A DNA stretch of 34,525 bases from Bacteroidota bacterium (GCA_034439655.1 JAWXAU010000079.1:1-34525); one strand, 5' to 3'. Positions 8,265 through 17,253 are shown, counted from the first letter of the stretch. The notes: a model not told the origin generated them from the letters alone. Program-made: numbers and translations.

Positions 8265-9845
8265 ATGAATAAGCTCAAATAAAAATTCTTAGTGTTATGC
8301 TGTATGGCATCACTCTGCGGCTCTGCCCAAGTGGGCATTGGCACCAATACACCTGACTCATCTGCCATATTACACTTGGAAAGTACAAGTAAGGGATTTT
8401 TGCCAACACGAATGACCATTGCACAAAGGGATTCGATTGTGAACCCTGCCAATGGTCTGATAGTCTATATTACCGACAGCAATGATTTTTCATTTTATAA
8501 AGACAGTAGTTGGGACTTCTTATCATCTTATAGGAAAGTTTGGTCAATTTACGGTACGGCTACCGATCCTTTGCCCGATACTTTTATTTGGTTGGGAACA
8601 ACGGATAATACCCCACTCAAGTTTATGGTGAATGGAGGCAGGGCAGGTATAATAGACCATAACAATATGAATGCCTACTTAGGTTACCAGTCGGGAACTT
8701 CAAGTGGGTTTACTGCCTCGCGAAATGCATTTTTGGGTGACTCTACAGGTTATTTAACCACAACAGGTCGTGATAATTGCTTTATAGGCAAAAGTGCTGG
8801 ATTTAGCAATACAGTAGGCAAGTACAATAATTATGTGGGATCTATGTCTGGATACTCCTCGTCTACAAGTGATGATAATAATACTTTGGGTTATCAAACA
8901 TTATTTAATAATATCGATGGTATTAAAAATGTGGGTATTGCCAGCAATTCATTGTTTAATAATTTAACGGGCGATTGCAACATAGGTGTAGGGAATCAAA
9001 CATTATATAGTAATACTGTGGGAAATTTTAATATCGCTTTAGGTTGTAATGCTTTGAGCAACAACTCTGTTGGTAGTTATAATATCGCTATTGGCAGTTC
9101 TTCCATGGAAAACTTTGGAAATGGCGATTTGAATGTAGCCATTGGAGCCGCTTCAATGACAAACAAATTTGCAGGTACATCAAATGTGGCCATTGGAGCA
9201 GGGGCATTGGTAAATGACTCGATAGGAATGGGCAACACAGCTATAGGAAAAGAATCGTTAAAAAATAATAAAATTGGAAATGGCAATATCGCTATAGGTG
9301 CAAAAGCGGATGTATCATCTCCAAATCTTTTTAATGCAACTATGATATGATTTGATGCATCTGTCGATTCAAGCAATACTGTGAGAATAGGAAACTCACA
9401 AGTGAAACAATGGGGCTTTGGGGTAAATCCGGGGCAAGGTAAAGTGCTGGCAGTAGGTCATGATAGCACCAATGGTAATGGTGCATACTTATCAAGTGGA
9501 GGTGCATGGTCCAATTCATCATCATTCATCAAAAAGGACCGTATACAATTATTAGATGGGAATGATATATTGAAGAAAGTAATGCAATTGCATATAGATG
9601 GCTGGTATTATAAAGGCACCAATGAGTATCATATTGGTCCTTATGCGGAAGAGTTCTATAATACATTTAATACAGGAACCGACCAACATTATATAAGCAC
9701 GGTAGACCCTGCAGGTATTGCTCTTAAAGCTATTCAGGAATTAAATACGCAAAACCAAAATTTGAAAGCTGAGAATGAATTGTTGAAGCAGAGATTGGAT
9801 AGGTTGGAGCAGTTGATGGCTCAAGAAAATACAATAAAGAAATAA
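8265..9845 (+). pseudogene. Trimeric fibre protein (YadA-like head, S74-like tail) with two in-frame stops
   Basis: Reading in one frame from ATG 8265 gives a signal peptide broken at codon 6 by TAA (8280-8282): MNKLK, stop, KFLVLCCMASLCGSAQ. The frame then stays open through VGIGTNTPDSSAILHLES and a run of 24-25 residue repeats of the type N-x-AIG-x-x-AL-x-N, typical of the beta-roll heads of trimeric adhesins, until TGA at 9348-9350. The same frame resumes with FDASVDSSNTVRIGNS and ends in an S74-like tail (DPAGIALKAIQELN) plus a terminal coiled coil. Both stops are one substitution from a fitting codon (AAA to TAA for lysine, GGA to TGA for glycine). A GTG at 8292 could restart translation but would lack a proper signal peptide. 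I read this as a recently inactivated surface fibre gene; readthrough is the alternative. Confidence 0.8.
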
Positions 9846-9861
9846 TAAAGAGATATTATTT
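9840..9861. terminator. Shared hairpin between convergent genes
   Basis: AAATAATA (9840-9847) pairs with TATTATTT (9854-9861) across a six-base loop. The hairpin includes the stop codon of the fibre gene and touches that of the minus-strand GldM-C gene. It is AT-only and weak, but placed where a bidirectional terminator is expected. Confidence 0.4.
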
Positions 9862-10559
9862 TAATCTGTTACCACTAAAGCAATTTCCTTCAACCAAATA
9901 TAAGGTCTGATTGGATTTATAGTTTCAATACTGGTGAAAACTACGAGATCACCATTTTTAACTTTGCTTAGCACTTCTTTCAATTGTTCACTGAGCACCG
10001 CACCAGTTTCAGCAGATTGGATAATCACAGTAGCATCCTTCCCTGTTGAGTCTTTCACTTTGGTAGTGCACATAAATATAAATTTAGAAACTTTATATCC
10101 ATTTCCATTAAAAATAAAATCTGATGGAAACTCATAATAGATAGAATCAAGTGACACAATTGTTTTCTTTGATATTTTTCCCGATTGTGCAATTCCCACT
10201 TTCAAAATCGCTTTGGGCATGGGCATTACCCTAAAGTTAGTAATACCTTTCTGAACTCCCTGATATAAAGTTGTTATAGAAATTTCCTTGGGAGCATTGG
10301 GATATACCACTACTACATAGTGTCCGAAACTAGTCATCCTCACATCGCCGCCATCGGAACAACGCAGACTGATAAACTCCTGTCCGACCTCTGGAATAGC
10401 TACAGAAATGGGGTTTTCCATTCCTGTATATAAAACCTTCATATTGTCAACTGCTATAATAGCATTTTGGGTAGTATCAACTTTGGTTTGTGCTTTTGAT
10501 ATCTGGAGGCTTACTACAGAAATCAGCAATAAAAGTAAATGCAAAATTTTTCTTTTCAT
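9861..10559 (-). CDS. Secreted GldM C-terminal-domain protein, 232 aa
   Basis: GldM/PorM is the periplasmic shaft of the type IX secretion motor. This protein has no N-terminal GldM domains or anchor. It has a cleavable signal peptide (KILHLLLLLISVVSLQISKAQ), followed by the two last GldM-type beta domains: NMKVLYTGMENPISVAIPEV near residue 40, FRVMPMPKAILKVG near 110, and a closing block with VSKFIFMCT and VLSKVKNGDLVVF. It may be a stand-alone relative that docks on the secretion machinery or binds surface partners. A truncated paralogue lies just upstream (10579-10839). It converges with the fibre-protein gene. Confidence 0.8.
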   Translation of the reverse strand: MKRKILHLLLLLISVVSLQISKAQTKVDTTQNAIIAVDNMKVLYTGMENPISVAIPEVGQEFISLRCSDGGDVRMTSFGHYVVVVYPNAPKEISITTLYQGVQKGITNFRVMPMPKAILKVGIAQSGKISKKTIVSLDSIYYEFPSDFIFNGNGYKVSKFIFMCTTKVKDSTGKDATVIIQSAETGAVLSEQLKEVLSKVKNGDLVVFTSIETINPIRPYIWLKEIALVVTD

Positions 10560-10578
10560 GGTTTTTTAATGATATTAA

Positions 10579-10839
10579 TTATTCGATTGTTATTGTTAAA
10601 GCTTTTATAAGGCCTGATGATTTCATTGGACTTATTCCCTCGACATGAGATATTGTTATTAGGTCTCCGCTTTTGGCAAACTTAAGTTCATCTTTGATGC
10701 GTTGCGTTATTTCTTGTCCATTCTCCACAAATATAATTGGTTCTCTCTTAGCAGAAGTAAGTACAAATGTATATTTCGTAACCTTAATTTTCAATCCTTC
10801 AGGAAATGCATCACTGAGTGGGAATCCCAAATATATCAT
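10579..10839 (-). pseudogene. 5'-truncated paralogue of the GldM-C protein
   Basis: These 86 codons align in order with the last domain of the neighbouring GldM-C protein: VTKYTFVLTSAKRE matches VSKFIFMCTTKVKD, IKDELKFAKSGDLITI matches LKEVLSKVKNGDLVVF, and GLIKALTITIE matches WLKEIALVVTD. The signal peptide and first domain are missing. The reading frame opens only inside a GTTGGTG hairpin repeat at 10850-10868, so the repeat marks the break point. I treat it as the remnant of a tandem duplication. Expression as a small cytoplasmic domain is possible but would be unusual. Confidence 0.65.
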
Positions 10840-10849
10840 ATTTGTCCAT

Positions 10850-10868
10850 GGTTGGTGTCCTCACCAAC
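10850..10868. repeat. GTTGGTG hairpin repeat, copy C
   Basis: GTTGGTG (10851-10857), loop TCCT, CACCAAC (10862-10868). The same core, GTTGGTG-N4-CACCAA(C), occurs at 13466-13485 and, with one mismatch, at 21954-21973, always between genes. Here it sits between fdhD and the truncated GldM-C remnant. Confidence 0.65.
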
Positions 10869-10881
10869 TCTTAGTATGTAA

Positions 10882-11712
10882 CTACAAATTAACAGCAGAA
10901 ATCCTTTCACTTCCGCAATATATATTCATTCTATTATCTCGCAAAAAGCCTACTAAGGTCATTCCTGACTCTTTGGCTAGGTCAACAGCCAAACTGCTTG
11001 GAGCACCAATGGCAGCAACTACTCTAATGCCCGCCATCATGGCTTTTTGTATCAATTCGAAACTCGCACGGCCACTTAATAATAATATATAGTTTTCCAG
11101 CGGTAATAGATTTTCTTTTAAACAATAACCTATTAATTTATCCAATGCGTTATGTCTTCCCACATCTTCTCTTAATACTATCGTATTTCCTTCTAGGTCG
11201 AATAAAGCAGAAGCATGCAAGCCACCTGTACTTTCAAATATATCTTGTTGCTGGCGTAAAGTGGTGGGAAGTTTATATATTACCTCTGGGTCAATTGGTT
11301 TATTAATCGTATTTGTTAATTCTATTCGGCAATTGGTTTTAATAGCATCGATACTGGATTTACCACATACGCCACAACTAGAAGTTGTATAAAAATTTCG
11401 TTCTAATGAAGATAATTTTAATTCCACTTCAGGTTTGAGTTCTACGCAAACGATATTCTCATCTACCAAAGTATTATAGGCTTTTTCTACTTGATTATAG
11501 TTGGTGATAATACCTTCAGTATATAAAAAGCCTGTAGAAAGTTCTGGGTCGTTTCCGGGTGTTCGCATCGTAACAGATATACTTTTGGTAGTTCTGTCGG
11601 GGCCATACAATATGCGTATTTCCAAGGGTTCTTCTTGGGCAAGCATATCATCTGCCGCAACATATTCATTGCCCGATAATTTTTGTATGTGAACAGTTGT
11701 AGTGGTAGCCAT
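10882..11712 (-). CDS. fdhD: Formate dehydrogenase accessory sulfurtransferase FdhD
   Basis: FdhD transfers sulfur from the cysteine desulfurase IscS to the molybdenum cofactor before its insertion into formate dehydrogenase. The 276-residue protein has the key C-x-x-C pair at about 113-116 (TTSSCGVCGKSS), the TRTPGxDxELxxGFLYTEG-type N-terminal block, FxxTGGLHAS followed by REDVGRHNALDKLIG, and a C-terminal SGRASFELIQKA with LAKESGMTLVGFLR. Length is typical. It follows mobA and an lpxD-like gene on the same strand, but a 165-base repeat-rich gap separates it from mobA. No formate dehydrogenase is in the window. Confidence 0.95.
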   Translation of the reverse strand: MATTTTVHIQKLSGNEYVAADDMLAQEEPLEIRILYGPDRTTKSISVTMRTPGNDPELSTGFLYTEGIITNYNQVEKAYNTLVDENIVCVELKPEVELKLSSLERNFYTTSSCGVCGKSSIDAIKTNCRIELTNTINKPIDPEVIYKLPTTLRQQQDIFESTGGLHASALFDLEGNTIVLREDVGRHNALDKLIGYCLKENLLPLENYILLLSGRASFELIQKAMMAGIRVVAAIGAPSSLAVDLAKESGMTLVGFLRDNRMNIYCGSERISAVNL

Positions 11713-11739
11713 TGTTATATTGTTTGTGTTACCGATATA

Positions 11740-11860
11740 TCACCCCGATGGGATCTTCTTTACTTACATTTTTTATTAACGCACGAAATTTCAAAGTCCC
11801 ATCGGGACTATAGATTGGTTGAATGGCATGAGCAAACCTCACAAAGTCCCGTACGGACGA
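11740..11860. repeat. Inverted GTCCC/GGGAC palindromic repeats between mobA and fdhD
   Basis: Three related short palindromes share one gap: ACCCCGATGGGAT (11742-11754), AGTCCCATCGGGACT (11795-11809) and GTCCCGTACGGAC (11846-11858). The last is followed by GAAATATG. The outer two lie in opposite orientations beside ATATATC-type strings, so the whole gap can fold as an inverted repeat. Such GTCCC-core repeats are scattered in many Bacteroidota genomes. It separates fdhD from the mobA-lpxD pair. Confidence 0.5.
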
Positions 11861-11877
11861 AATATGATATATATAAT

Positions 11878-12444
11878 TCATTTAAGCTTCTTTAATGCTT
11901 CTTCATATTCCAATTTTGTATCCACGCTTTGTATAATTTGTATATTTTGTGGCGAAATATAATGAGTATTATATGATAATAAAAAATGTTTCAAACTATA
12001 ATTTCCTTTTTCGAATTCTTTTAATAATATTTCTTTGCAAGATACTTCATAGATACCTAATAGCGGCTCTGGAATATTAAAATCATTATTATAATAGGTA
12101 GTAGCCATGCAATACGCATCTCTATTTTCTATGAGCAAAGATAGTTCATCTTTTTGAAAAAATGGATAATCGCAACCTATTACCAACCAACTCTTTTCAT
12201 GTTCTTTAAAAGCCTTGAGTATTGCCGCCATTGGGCCAATATCCTCTTGTTCATCTACCAGGTAGTTAAAACCTTCAGCTATATTTTCTTCTTGATTTTT
12301 ATTACAAGATATATATACCTTGTCGCAAAATTGTTTTAATAAATTATATATATAATAACGCTGCGGCAAACCATGGTAATCGAGCATGCTTTTGTCGTTG
12401 CCCATTCTGCTGCTTTGTCCGCCACATATCACTAGGCCATTCAT
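11878..12444 (-). CDS. mobA: Molybdenum cofactor guanylyltransferase MobA
   Basis: MobA joins GMP to molybdopterin to make the guanine dinucleotide cofactor. The 188-residue protein opens with the nucleotide-binding signature CGGQSSRMGNDKS (residues 7-19, matching GGxSxRMGxDK). It has the DIGPMAAILKAF block near residue 70 and the metal-binding VIGCDYPF near residue 95, then the conserved EPLLGIYE. The C-terminal part is shorter and less conserved, as usual. Ten bases separate it from the preceding lpxD-like gene, so these two form an operon. With fdhD next along, the cluster serves maturation of a molybdenum enzyme. Confidence 0.93.
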   Translation of the reverse strand: MNGLVICGGQSSRMGNDKSMLDYHGLPQRYYIYNLLKQFCDKVYISCNKNQEENIAEGFNYLVDEQEDIGPMAAILKAFKEHEKSWLVIGCDYPFFQKDELSLLIENRDAYCMATTYYNNDFNIPEPLLGIYEVSCKEILLKEFEKGNYSLKHFLLSYNTHYISPQNIQIIQSVDTKLEYEEALKKLK

Positions 12445-12453
12445 ATCATATAT

Positions 12454-13389
12454 TTATTTGGTTCTTTTTTCTTTGGTCAATCTCGCTAATGTGGCAAGTT
12501 CCAACAGTGCTTGTCGGTTTTCTTTGGCAGGAGCACCGAAATAAGTTTTACCTCCTTCCAAACTTTTCGATACGCCCGATTTTGCCATTACCACCGCACC
12601 TTTGCCTATGGTAATATCTTTGGTCACGCCTACTTGTCCCCACAGTACCACTTCATCTTCCAAGGTGGTAACACCAGCGATTCCGCATTGTGCAGCTATA
12701 ATACAATTTTGTCCAATTTTATTATCATGACCTATTTGCACAAGGTTGTCTATTTTGGTTCCACGACCAATAACGGTATCACCACTCACACCACGGTCGA
12801 TAGTGGTATTGCAGCCAATCTCCACCCAATCTTCGAGTGTCGCTCTGCCGCAACTGTGCATTTTAACAAAATCACCGGGTAATCTTTTATAATAAAATGC
12901 ATCGCCACCGATGGTACTATTTGCATGTATAATTACATTGTTGCCAATTACTGAATGATCATATATTACTACATTGGGATATATAATACAATTGCTGCCA
13001 ATGCTCACATTGTTTCCAATCACGGCACCGTTATGTATATAAGTATTTTCGCCTATTGTAGTATTTTGTCCTTGGTGAAAAATTGTATTTGAAGGTTGCT
13101 GTAAAGGTCTGAAATATTGTGTGAGGAAATTATAATCTCGGAAAGGATTTTCACTAATCAGCAAACATTTTCCTTCGGGGCAGGGAATCTCTTTGTCTAT
13201 AATAATTACCGAAGCATTAGAAGTTAAGGCTTTATTATAATACTTTTCAAAATCTACAAAAGTGATATCGCCTGTTTTCACCATGTGTATTTCGTTGATG
13301 CCGGTGATATTAAAATTGGCATCACCAACGGCTTTGGCATTAATTAAACTACAGATAGAGCTTAGTGTTTGTGTGGTTTCTAATTGCAT
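12454..13389 (-). CDS. lpxD: LpxD-like UDP-3-O-acylglucosamine N-acyltransferase
   Basis: LpxD adds the second 3-hydroxyacyl chain in lipid A synthesis. The 311-residue protein has an N-terminal LpxD uridine-binding-like domain (GINEIHMVKTGDITFVDFEKYYNKAL) followed by a left-handed beta helix built of hexapeptide repeats (TTIGENTYIHNGAVIGNNVSIGSNC, read in two parts). The active-site region is represented by QIGHDNKIGQNC, and the family's IAAQCGIAGVTTLED follows. Its C-terminal helix (GAPAKENRQALLELATLARL) is normal. Bacteroidota often have a second LpxD-like protein besides the LpxD-LpxC locus; being next to mobA rather than lpx genes, this may be that paralogue, so the symbol is by family only. 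Confidence 0.85.
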   Translation of the reverse strand: MQLETTQTLSSICSLINAKAVGDANFNITGINEIHMVKTGDITFVDFEKYYNKALTSNASVIIIDKEIPCPEGKCLLISENPFRDYNFLTQYFRPLQQPSNTIFHQGQNTTIGENTYIHNGAVIGNNVSIGSNCIIYPNVVIYDHSVIGNNVIIHANSTIGGDAFYYKRLPGDFVKMHSCGRATLEDWVEIGCNTTIDRGVSGDTVIGRGTKIDNLVQIGHDNKIGQNCIIAAQCGIAGVTTLEDEVVLWGQVGVTKDITIGKGAVVMAKSGVSKSLEGGKTYFGAPAKENRQALLELATLARLTKEKRTK

Positions 13390-13406
13390 AATGGATAAAT
13401 GAACTA

Positions 13407-13414
13407 CAAAAATA
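13407..13414 (-). promoter_or_regulatory. Candidate -7 box for the lpxD-mobA operon
   Basis: On the minus strand the sequence reads TATTTTTG, fitting TAnnTTTG, 17 bases before the ATG at 13389. A TTG exists upstream, but with a 15-base spacer, shorter than the usual 19-20. Confidence 0.35.
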
Positions 13415-13465
13415 TATAGTATAAGCGAACAATATCGTATTTGTTGAAATTAATGTGGAAAGTAT

Positions 13466-13668
13466 GGTTGGTGGGGACACCAATCACGGACAAGTCAGTG
13501 TCCAAAAGCACTTGGAAAGCCACGGATAAAATATTGGCGAAAGCAACCCCATTCGCCGCGGCGAACTGAATCCTAAATCCATTTCCCAAATTCTATCCAC
13601 AACCAAAAATAATTCTGAATTATATGATAATTTTGCAAAGAACGCTCTTCGATAAACTCAGCGTGACA
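13466..13668. repeat. Repeat-filled gap upstream of dnaE
   Basis: Three repeat types sit in this gap. First is the hairpin GGTTGGTG-GGGA-CACCAATC (13466-13485), followed by ACGGACAA, a tail also found in the arsR downstream element. Second is a perfect 14-base palindrome TTCGCCGCGGCGAA (13552-13565), echoed at 587-597. Third is CTCTTCGATAAACTCAGCGT (13645-13664) followed by GACA, of a type common between Bacteroidota genes. No coding sequence is credible here. Confidence 0.55.
13628..13635 (+). promoter_or_regulatory. Candidate -7 box for dnaE
   Basis: TAATTTTG fits TAnnTTTG and lies 38 bases before the dnaE ATG. No matching TTG is seen at 19-20 bases upstream. A leader of about 30 bases would contain the CTCTTCGATAAACTCAGCG repeat. 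Confidence 0.35.
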
Positions 13669-13673
13669 TTATC

Positions 13674-16600
13674 ATGGTATTTTCTCATCTACACGTACAT
13701 ACACAATTCAGCTTGCTCGATGGTGCTGCACCCATCGGTAAATTATTTAAAAAAGCAATTGCCGATGGGCAGCCCGCTTTGGCTATTACCGACCATGGAA
13801 ATATGTTCGGGGCATTCAATTTTGTGGCCGAAGCTTATAAGCATAAAAATGAGGACGGAACTTTGAAAGTGAAGCCCATTGTGGGTTGTGAGTTTTATGT
13901 AGTGGACGATAGAACTAAGAAGCAATTTTCAAAAGATAATAAAGATGTTCGTTACCATCAATTGTTTTTGGCCAAGAATGAAGAAGGATATAAGAACTTG
14001 AGTAGGCTTTGTTCGCTGGGTTATATAGAAGGTTTATATAGTAAATGGCCACGTATCGACAAACAACTTATTGAGCAATATCACAAAGGACTCATCGCAA
14101 CTACCTGTTGTTTGGGGGCTTCTGTGCCTCGTACAATTTTACGTAAGGGCGAAGCAGAAGGAGAGAAGGAATTCAAATGGTGGTTGGATATGTTTGGCGA
14201 AGATTATTATATAGAATTACAACGCCATGATATTCCGGAGCAAAACCAGGTGAATGAAGTATTATTAAAATGGGCAGTAAAATATAATGTAAAAGTAATT
14301 TGCAGCAATGACAGTCACTATGTAGATAAGGAAGATTACAATGCCCATGATATATTATTATGCATCAATACAGGCGATGTGCAAAATACTCCAAAAGCCA
14401 CGGATGAAGAGGGTGGACGTGGTTATAGATTTGGTTTTCCCAATGACCAATTCTATTTTAAAACCACTGCCGAAATGGAACAATTATTTTCGGATATCCC
14501 ACAAGCATTGGATAATACGAATGAAATCGTTGGCAAAATTGATTTGCTAAGTCTGAAGAAAGATATATTGGTTCCTGCATTTCCTATCCCTGATGGATTT
14601 TTGAGTGCTGATGATTATTTGAAACATATAACTTATGAAGGAGCACGAAAAAGATATATAGAAATGACGCCCGAAATAGAGGAGCGGTTGAATTTTGAAT
14701 TACATACTATTAAAACTATGGGTTTCCCAGGTTATTTCCTTATCGTGGCCGACTTTATACAAGCTGGTCGAAATATGGGTGTGCTTATTGGTCCTGGTCG
14801 CGGCAGTGCTGCGGGCAGTGCTGTTGCGTATTGTATAGGCATCACCAATATCGACCCCATAAAATATGGAATGCTCTTCGAAAGGTTCTTAAATCCAGAA
14901 CGTAAATCCATGCCCGATATTGATACGGACTTCGATGATGAAGGTCGTGCGAAAGTATTAAATTATGTAGTAGAAAAATATGGTAAAAACCAAGTTGCAC
15001 AAATTATAAATTATGGAACGATGGCTGCAAAAAGTGCAATTAAGGACGTTTCACGAGCTCTCGATTTACCCTTAAGTGAGGCCAATGAACTGTCGAAAAT
15101 GTTTCCAGATAGGGCTAAGACTTTATATAATGTTTTTAAAACCAGCATGGATGAACTCAAGAAATCGGATGACCTGCAAAGTGAAGATTTAGATGCGATA
15201 AAAAAACTTAGAGATATAGAAAAGGGAACTGACTTAAAGGCCCAGGTTCTTAGAGAGGCACAGGCTTTGGAGGGTTCGGTGCGTAATACAGGAATACATG
15301 CATCGGCGGTAATTATTGCCCCAAGCAATTTGATTGATCATATACCTTTATCGGTCAATTCAAAAGAAGGTTCCGATTTACTGGTAACACAGTGGGATGG
15401 AAAAGTAGTAGAGGATGCTGGCTTACTGAAGATGGACTTTTTGGGATTGAAAACTTTAACTATTATAAAGAATGCAGTAGAAATTATAGAACAAAACTAT
15501 AATATTAAAATAGACCCCGACGAAATTCCATTGGACGATCCCAAAACATTTGAACTGTTTCAAAAAGGTGATACTACCGCAGTGTTCCAGTTTGAAAGTG
15601 CAGGCATGCAAAAGTATATGAAGGAGCTCAAGCCTACTCGCATAGAGGATTTGATAGCGATGAATGCTTTATACCGTCCGGGCCCGATGGAATATATACC
15701 TATGTTTATTAAGCGTAAACATGGCTTGGAAGAAATCAAATATCCTTTGCCTGAGTGCCAAGATATATTGGAAGAAACTTATGGTGTAACAGTATATCAA
15801 GAGCAGGTAATGCTACTTTCGCAAAAGCTTGCGGGCTTTACCAAAGGACAAGCAGATACCTTGCGAAAAGCTATGGGTAAGAAGCAAATTTCGGTGCTTA
15901 ATAGTATGAAGGAAACTTTTTTACAAGGCACTTCTGAACGCGGACATGATAAAACGGTATGCGAAAAAATGTGGGTTGATTGGGAAGCATTTGCACAATA
16001 TGCTTTTAATAAAAGTCACTCCACTTGTTATGCATTTGTGGCGAATCAAACTGCCTATCTCAAAGCAAATTATCCGAGTGAATTTATGGCTGCGGTATTA
16101 AACAGTACCAATAATATAGAAGATGTTGCTTTTTTTATGGAGGAGTGCAAACGTATGGGCATCAAGGTTCTTGGGCCTGATATTAATGAATCGAAATTGA
16201 AATTTTCGGTAAATAAAAATGGAGATATACGTTTTGGAATGGGCAGTATGAAGGGTGCGGGCGAAGTTGCCGTAACACAAATTATTTTAGAACGCGAAGC
16301 CAATGGACCATTCAAAAGTATATTTGATTTAACTCGCAGAGTCAATTTAAAAAATGTAAACAAACGTGTATTAGAATCGATGGCGTATGCAGGAGGATTT
16401 GATAGTGTGAGCGGAAATAATAGAGCAAAATATTTTCATTTAGAACAAGGTGAAACGGAAAACCCGATAGAAAAATCTATTCGTTATGGTAGTAATTATC
16501 AAGCACAGCAATCGGCCAATCAGCAAAGTTTATTTGGTGGAGCATCGGCCGTAAGCCTTCCAGAGCCGAGATTGCCCGAGGCAAAAGAGTGGGGTATTAT

Positions 16601-17237
16601 AGCACAACTCACCAAAGAAAAAGAAATGGTCGGTATATTTATTTCAGGACATCCTTTAGACAAATATCGATTTGAATTGGAAACTTTTTGTAAAAGTAAA
16701 GTGATAGAACTACAAGACTTGGATGCATTTCGAAATAAGGAAGTTACCGTAGGAGGTATGATTACAAAAGTAGTGCATCGCACAGGCAAAACAGGCAAGA
16801 AATTTGGCTTATTTACCTTAGAAGATTATACAGGGTCGTTTGAATTTGCATTGTTCGGTAAAGATTATACCGACTATAATAAGTATATGATGGAGGGTTT
16901 GTTTTTATATGTGCGTGCACGAATTCAACCTCGTTATAATGGTGATAGTTTAGAATGTAAAATTACTTTAATAGAGCACCTCACCGAAATAAAGCAACGC
17001 AAATTAAAAGGTATAAATATTAGTATAGAGCTTCCCAAATTTGATTTGGATATTTCAAATAAATTCGAAAAGATATTACAGGAAAATAAAGGCTCAACAC
17101 CCGTTACTATTACTTTTAAAGAGCCAGTAGAAAACATGAATGCAGAAAGTTTATGTGCGAAATATAGTGTGGATTATACGCAAGATTTGAACGAAGCTTT
17201 GCAAAGGTTGGATATGGATGTGAAGGTGAATGTGTGA
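13674..17237 (+). CDS. dnaE: DNA polymerase III subunit alpha
   Basis: This is the catalytic subunit of the replicative polymerase, 1187 residues and uninterrupted. In order: the PHP domain (FSHLHVHTQFSLLDG, ITDHGNMFG, NDSHYVDKEDYNAHD); the C-family polymerase core with GPGRGSAAGSAVAYCIGIT and the catalytic PDIDTDFDDEGR near residue 420; a second acidic motif in LLKMDFLGLKTLTI near 590; the fingers with YRPGPMEYIPMF; KSHSTCYAFVANQTAYLKANYP; a helix-hairpin-helix region; and a C-terminal OB fold (EVTVGGMITKVVHRTGKTGKK). The ATG at 13674 gives the standard N-terminus of DnaE1. It is slightly longer than Escherichia coli DnaE (1160), normal for this phylum. Confidence 0.98.
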   Translation: MVFSHLHVHTQFSLLDGAAPIGKLFKKAIADGQPALAITDHGNMFGAFNFVAEAYKHKNEDGTLKVKPIVGCEFYVVDDRTKKQFSKDNKDVRYHQLFLAKNEEGYKNLSRLCSLGYIEGLYSKWPRIDKQLIEQYHKGLIATTCCLGASVPRTILRKGEAEGEKEFKWWLDMFGEDYYIELQRHDIPEQNQVNEVLLKWAVKYNVKVICSNDSHYVDKEDYNAHDILLCINTGDVQNTPKATDEEGGRGYRFGFPNDQFYFKTTAEMEQLFSDIPQALDNTNEIVGKIDLLSLKKDILVPAFPIPDGFLSADDYLKHITYEGARKRYIEMTPEIEERLNFELHTIKTMGFPGYFLIVADFIQAGRNMGVLIGPGRGSAAGSAVAYCIGITNIDPIKYGMLFERFLNPERKSMPDIDTDFDDEGRAKVLNYVVEKYGKNQVAQIINYGTMAAKSAIKDVSRALDLPLSEANELSKMFPDRAKTLYNVFKTSMDELKKSDDLQSEDLDAIKKLRDIEKGTDLKAQVLREAQALEGSVRNTGIHASAVIIAPSNLIDHIPLSVNSKEGSDLLVTQWDGKVVEDAGLLKMDFLGLKTLTIIKNAVEIIEQNYNIKIDPDEIPLDDPKTFELFQKGDTTAVFQFESAGMQKYMKELKPTRIEDLIAMNALYRPGPMEYIPMFIKRKHGLEEIKYPLPECQDILEETYGVTVYQEQVMLLSQKLAGFTKGQADTLRKAMGKKQISVLNSMKETFLQGTSERGHDKTVCEKMWVDWEAFAQYAFNKSHSTCYAFVANQTAYLKANYPSEFMAAVLNSTNNIEDVAFFMEECKRMGIKVLGPDINESKLKFSVNKNGDIRFGMGSMKGAGEVAVTQIILEREANGPFKSIFDLTRRVNLKNVNKRVLESMAYAGGFDSVSGNNRAKYFHLEQGETENPIEKSIRYGSNYQAQQSANQQSLFGGASAVSLPEPRLPEAKEWGIIAQLTKEKEMVGIFISGHPLDKYRFELETFCKSKVIELQDLDAFRNKEVTVGGMITKVVHRTGKTGKKFGLFTLEDYTGSFEFALFGKDYTDYNKYMMEGLFLYVRARIQPRYNGDSLECKITLIEHLTEIKQRKLKGINISIELPKFDLDISNKFEKILQENKGSTPVTITFKEPVENMNAESLCAKYSVDYTQDLNEALQRLDMDVKVNV

Positions 17238-17253
17238 TTATTATATTTGATAG

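Noticed and set aside
8668-9312. A DNA-level tandem repeat or CRISPR-like array in the fibre gene
   Set aside because: The regular spacing reflects protein repeats (N-x-AIG about every 24-25 residues). The nucleotide units diverge and there are no identical repeats with unique spacers.
13404-13589. A 61-codon minus-strand frame in the gap before dnaE
   Set aside because: It is composed of the GGTTGGTG hairpin and CCGCGG palindrome repeats; the frame is a by-product of those repeats.
15011-15328. Minus-strand open frames inside dnaE and other long genes
   Set aside because: They lie opposite highly conserved coding sequence, have no promoter or family features and are mirror effects of codon bias.
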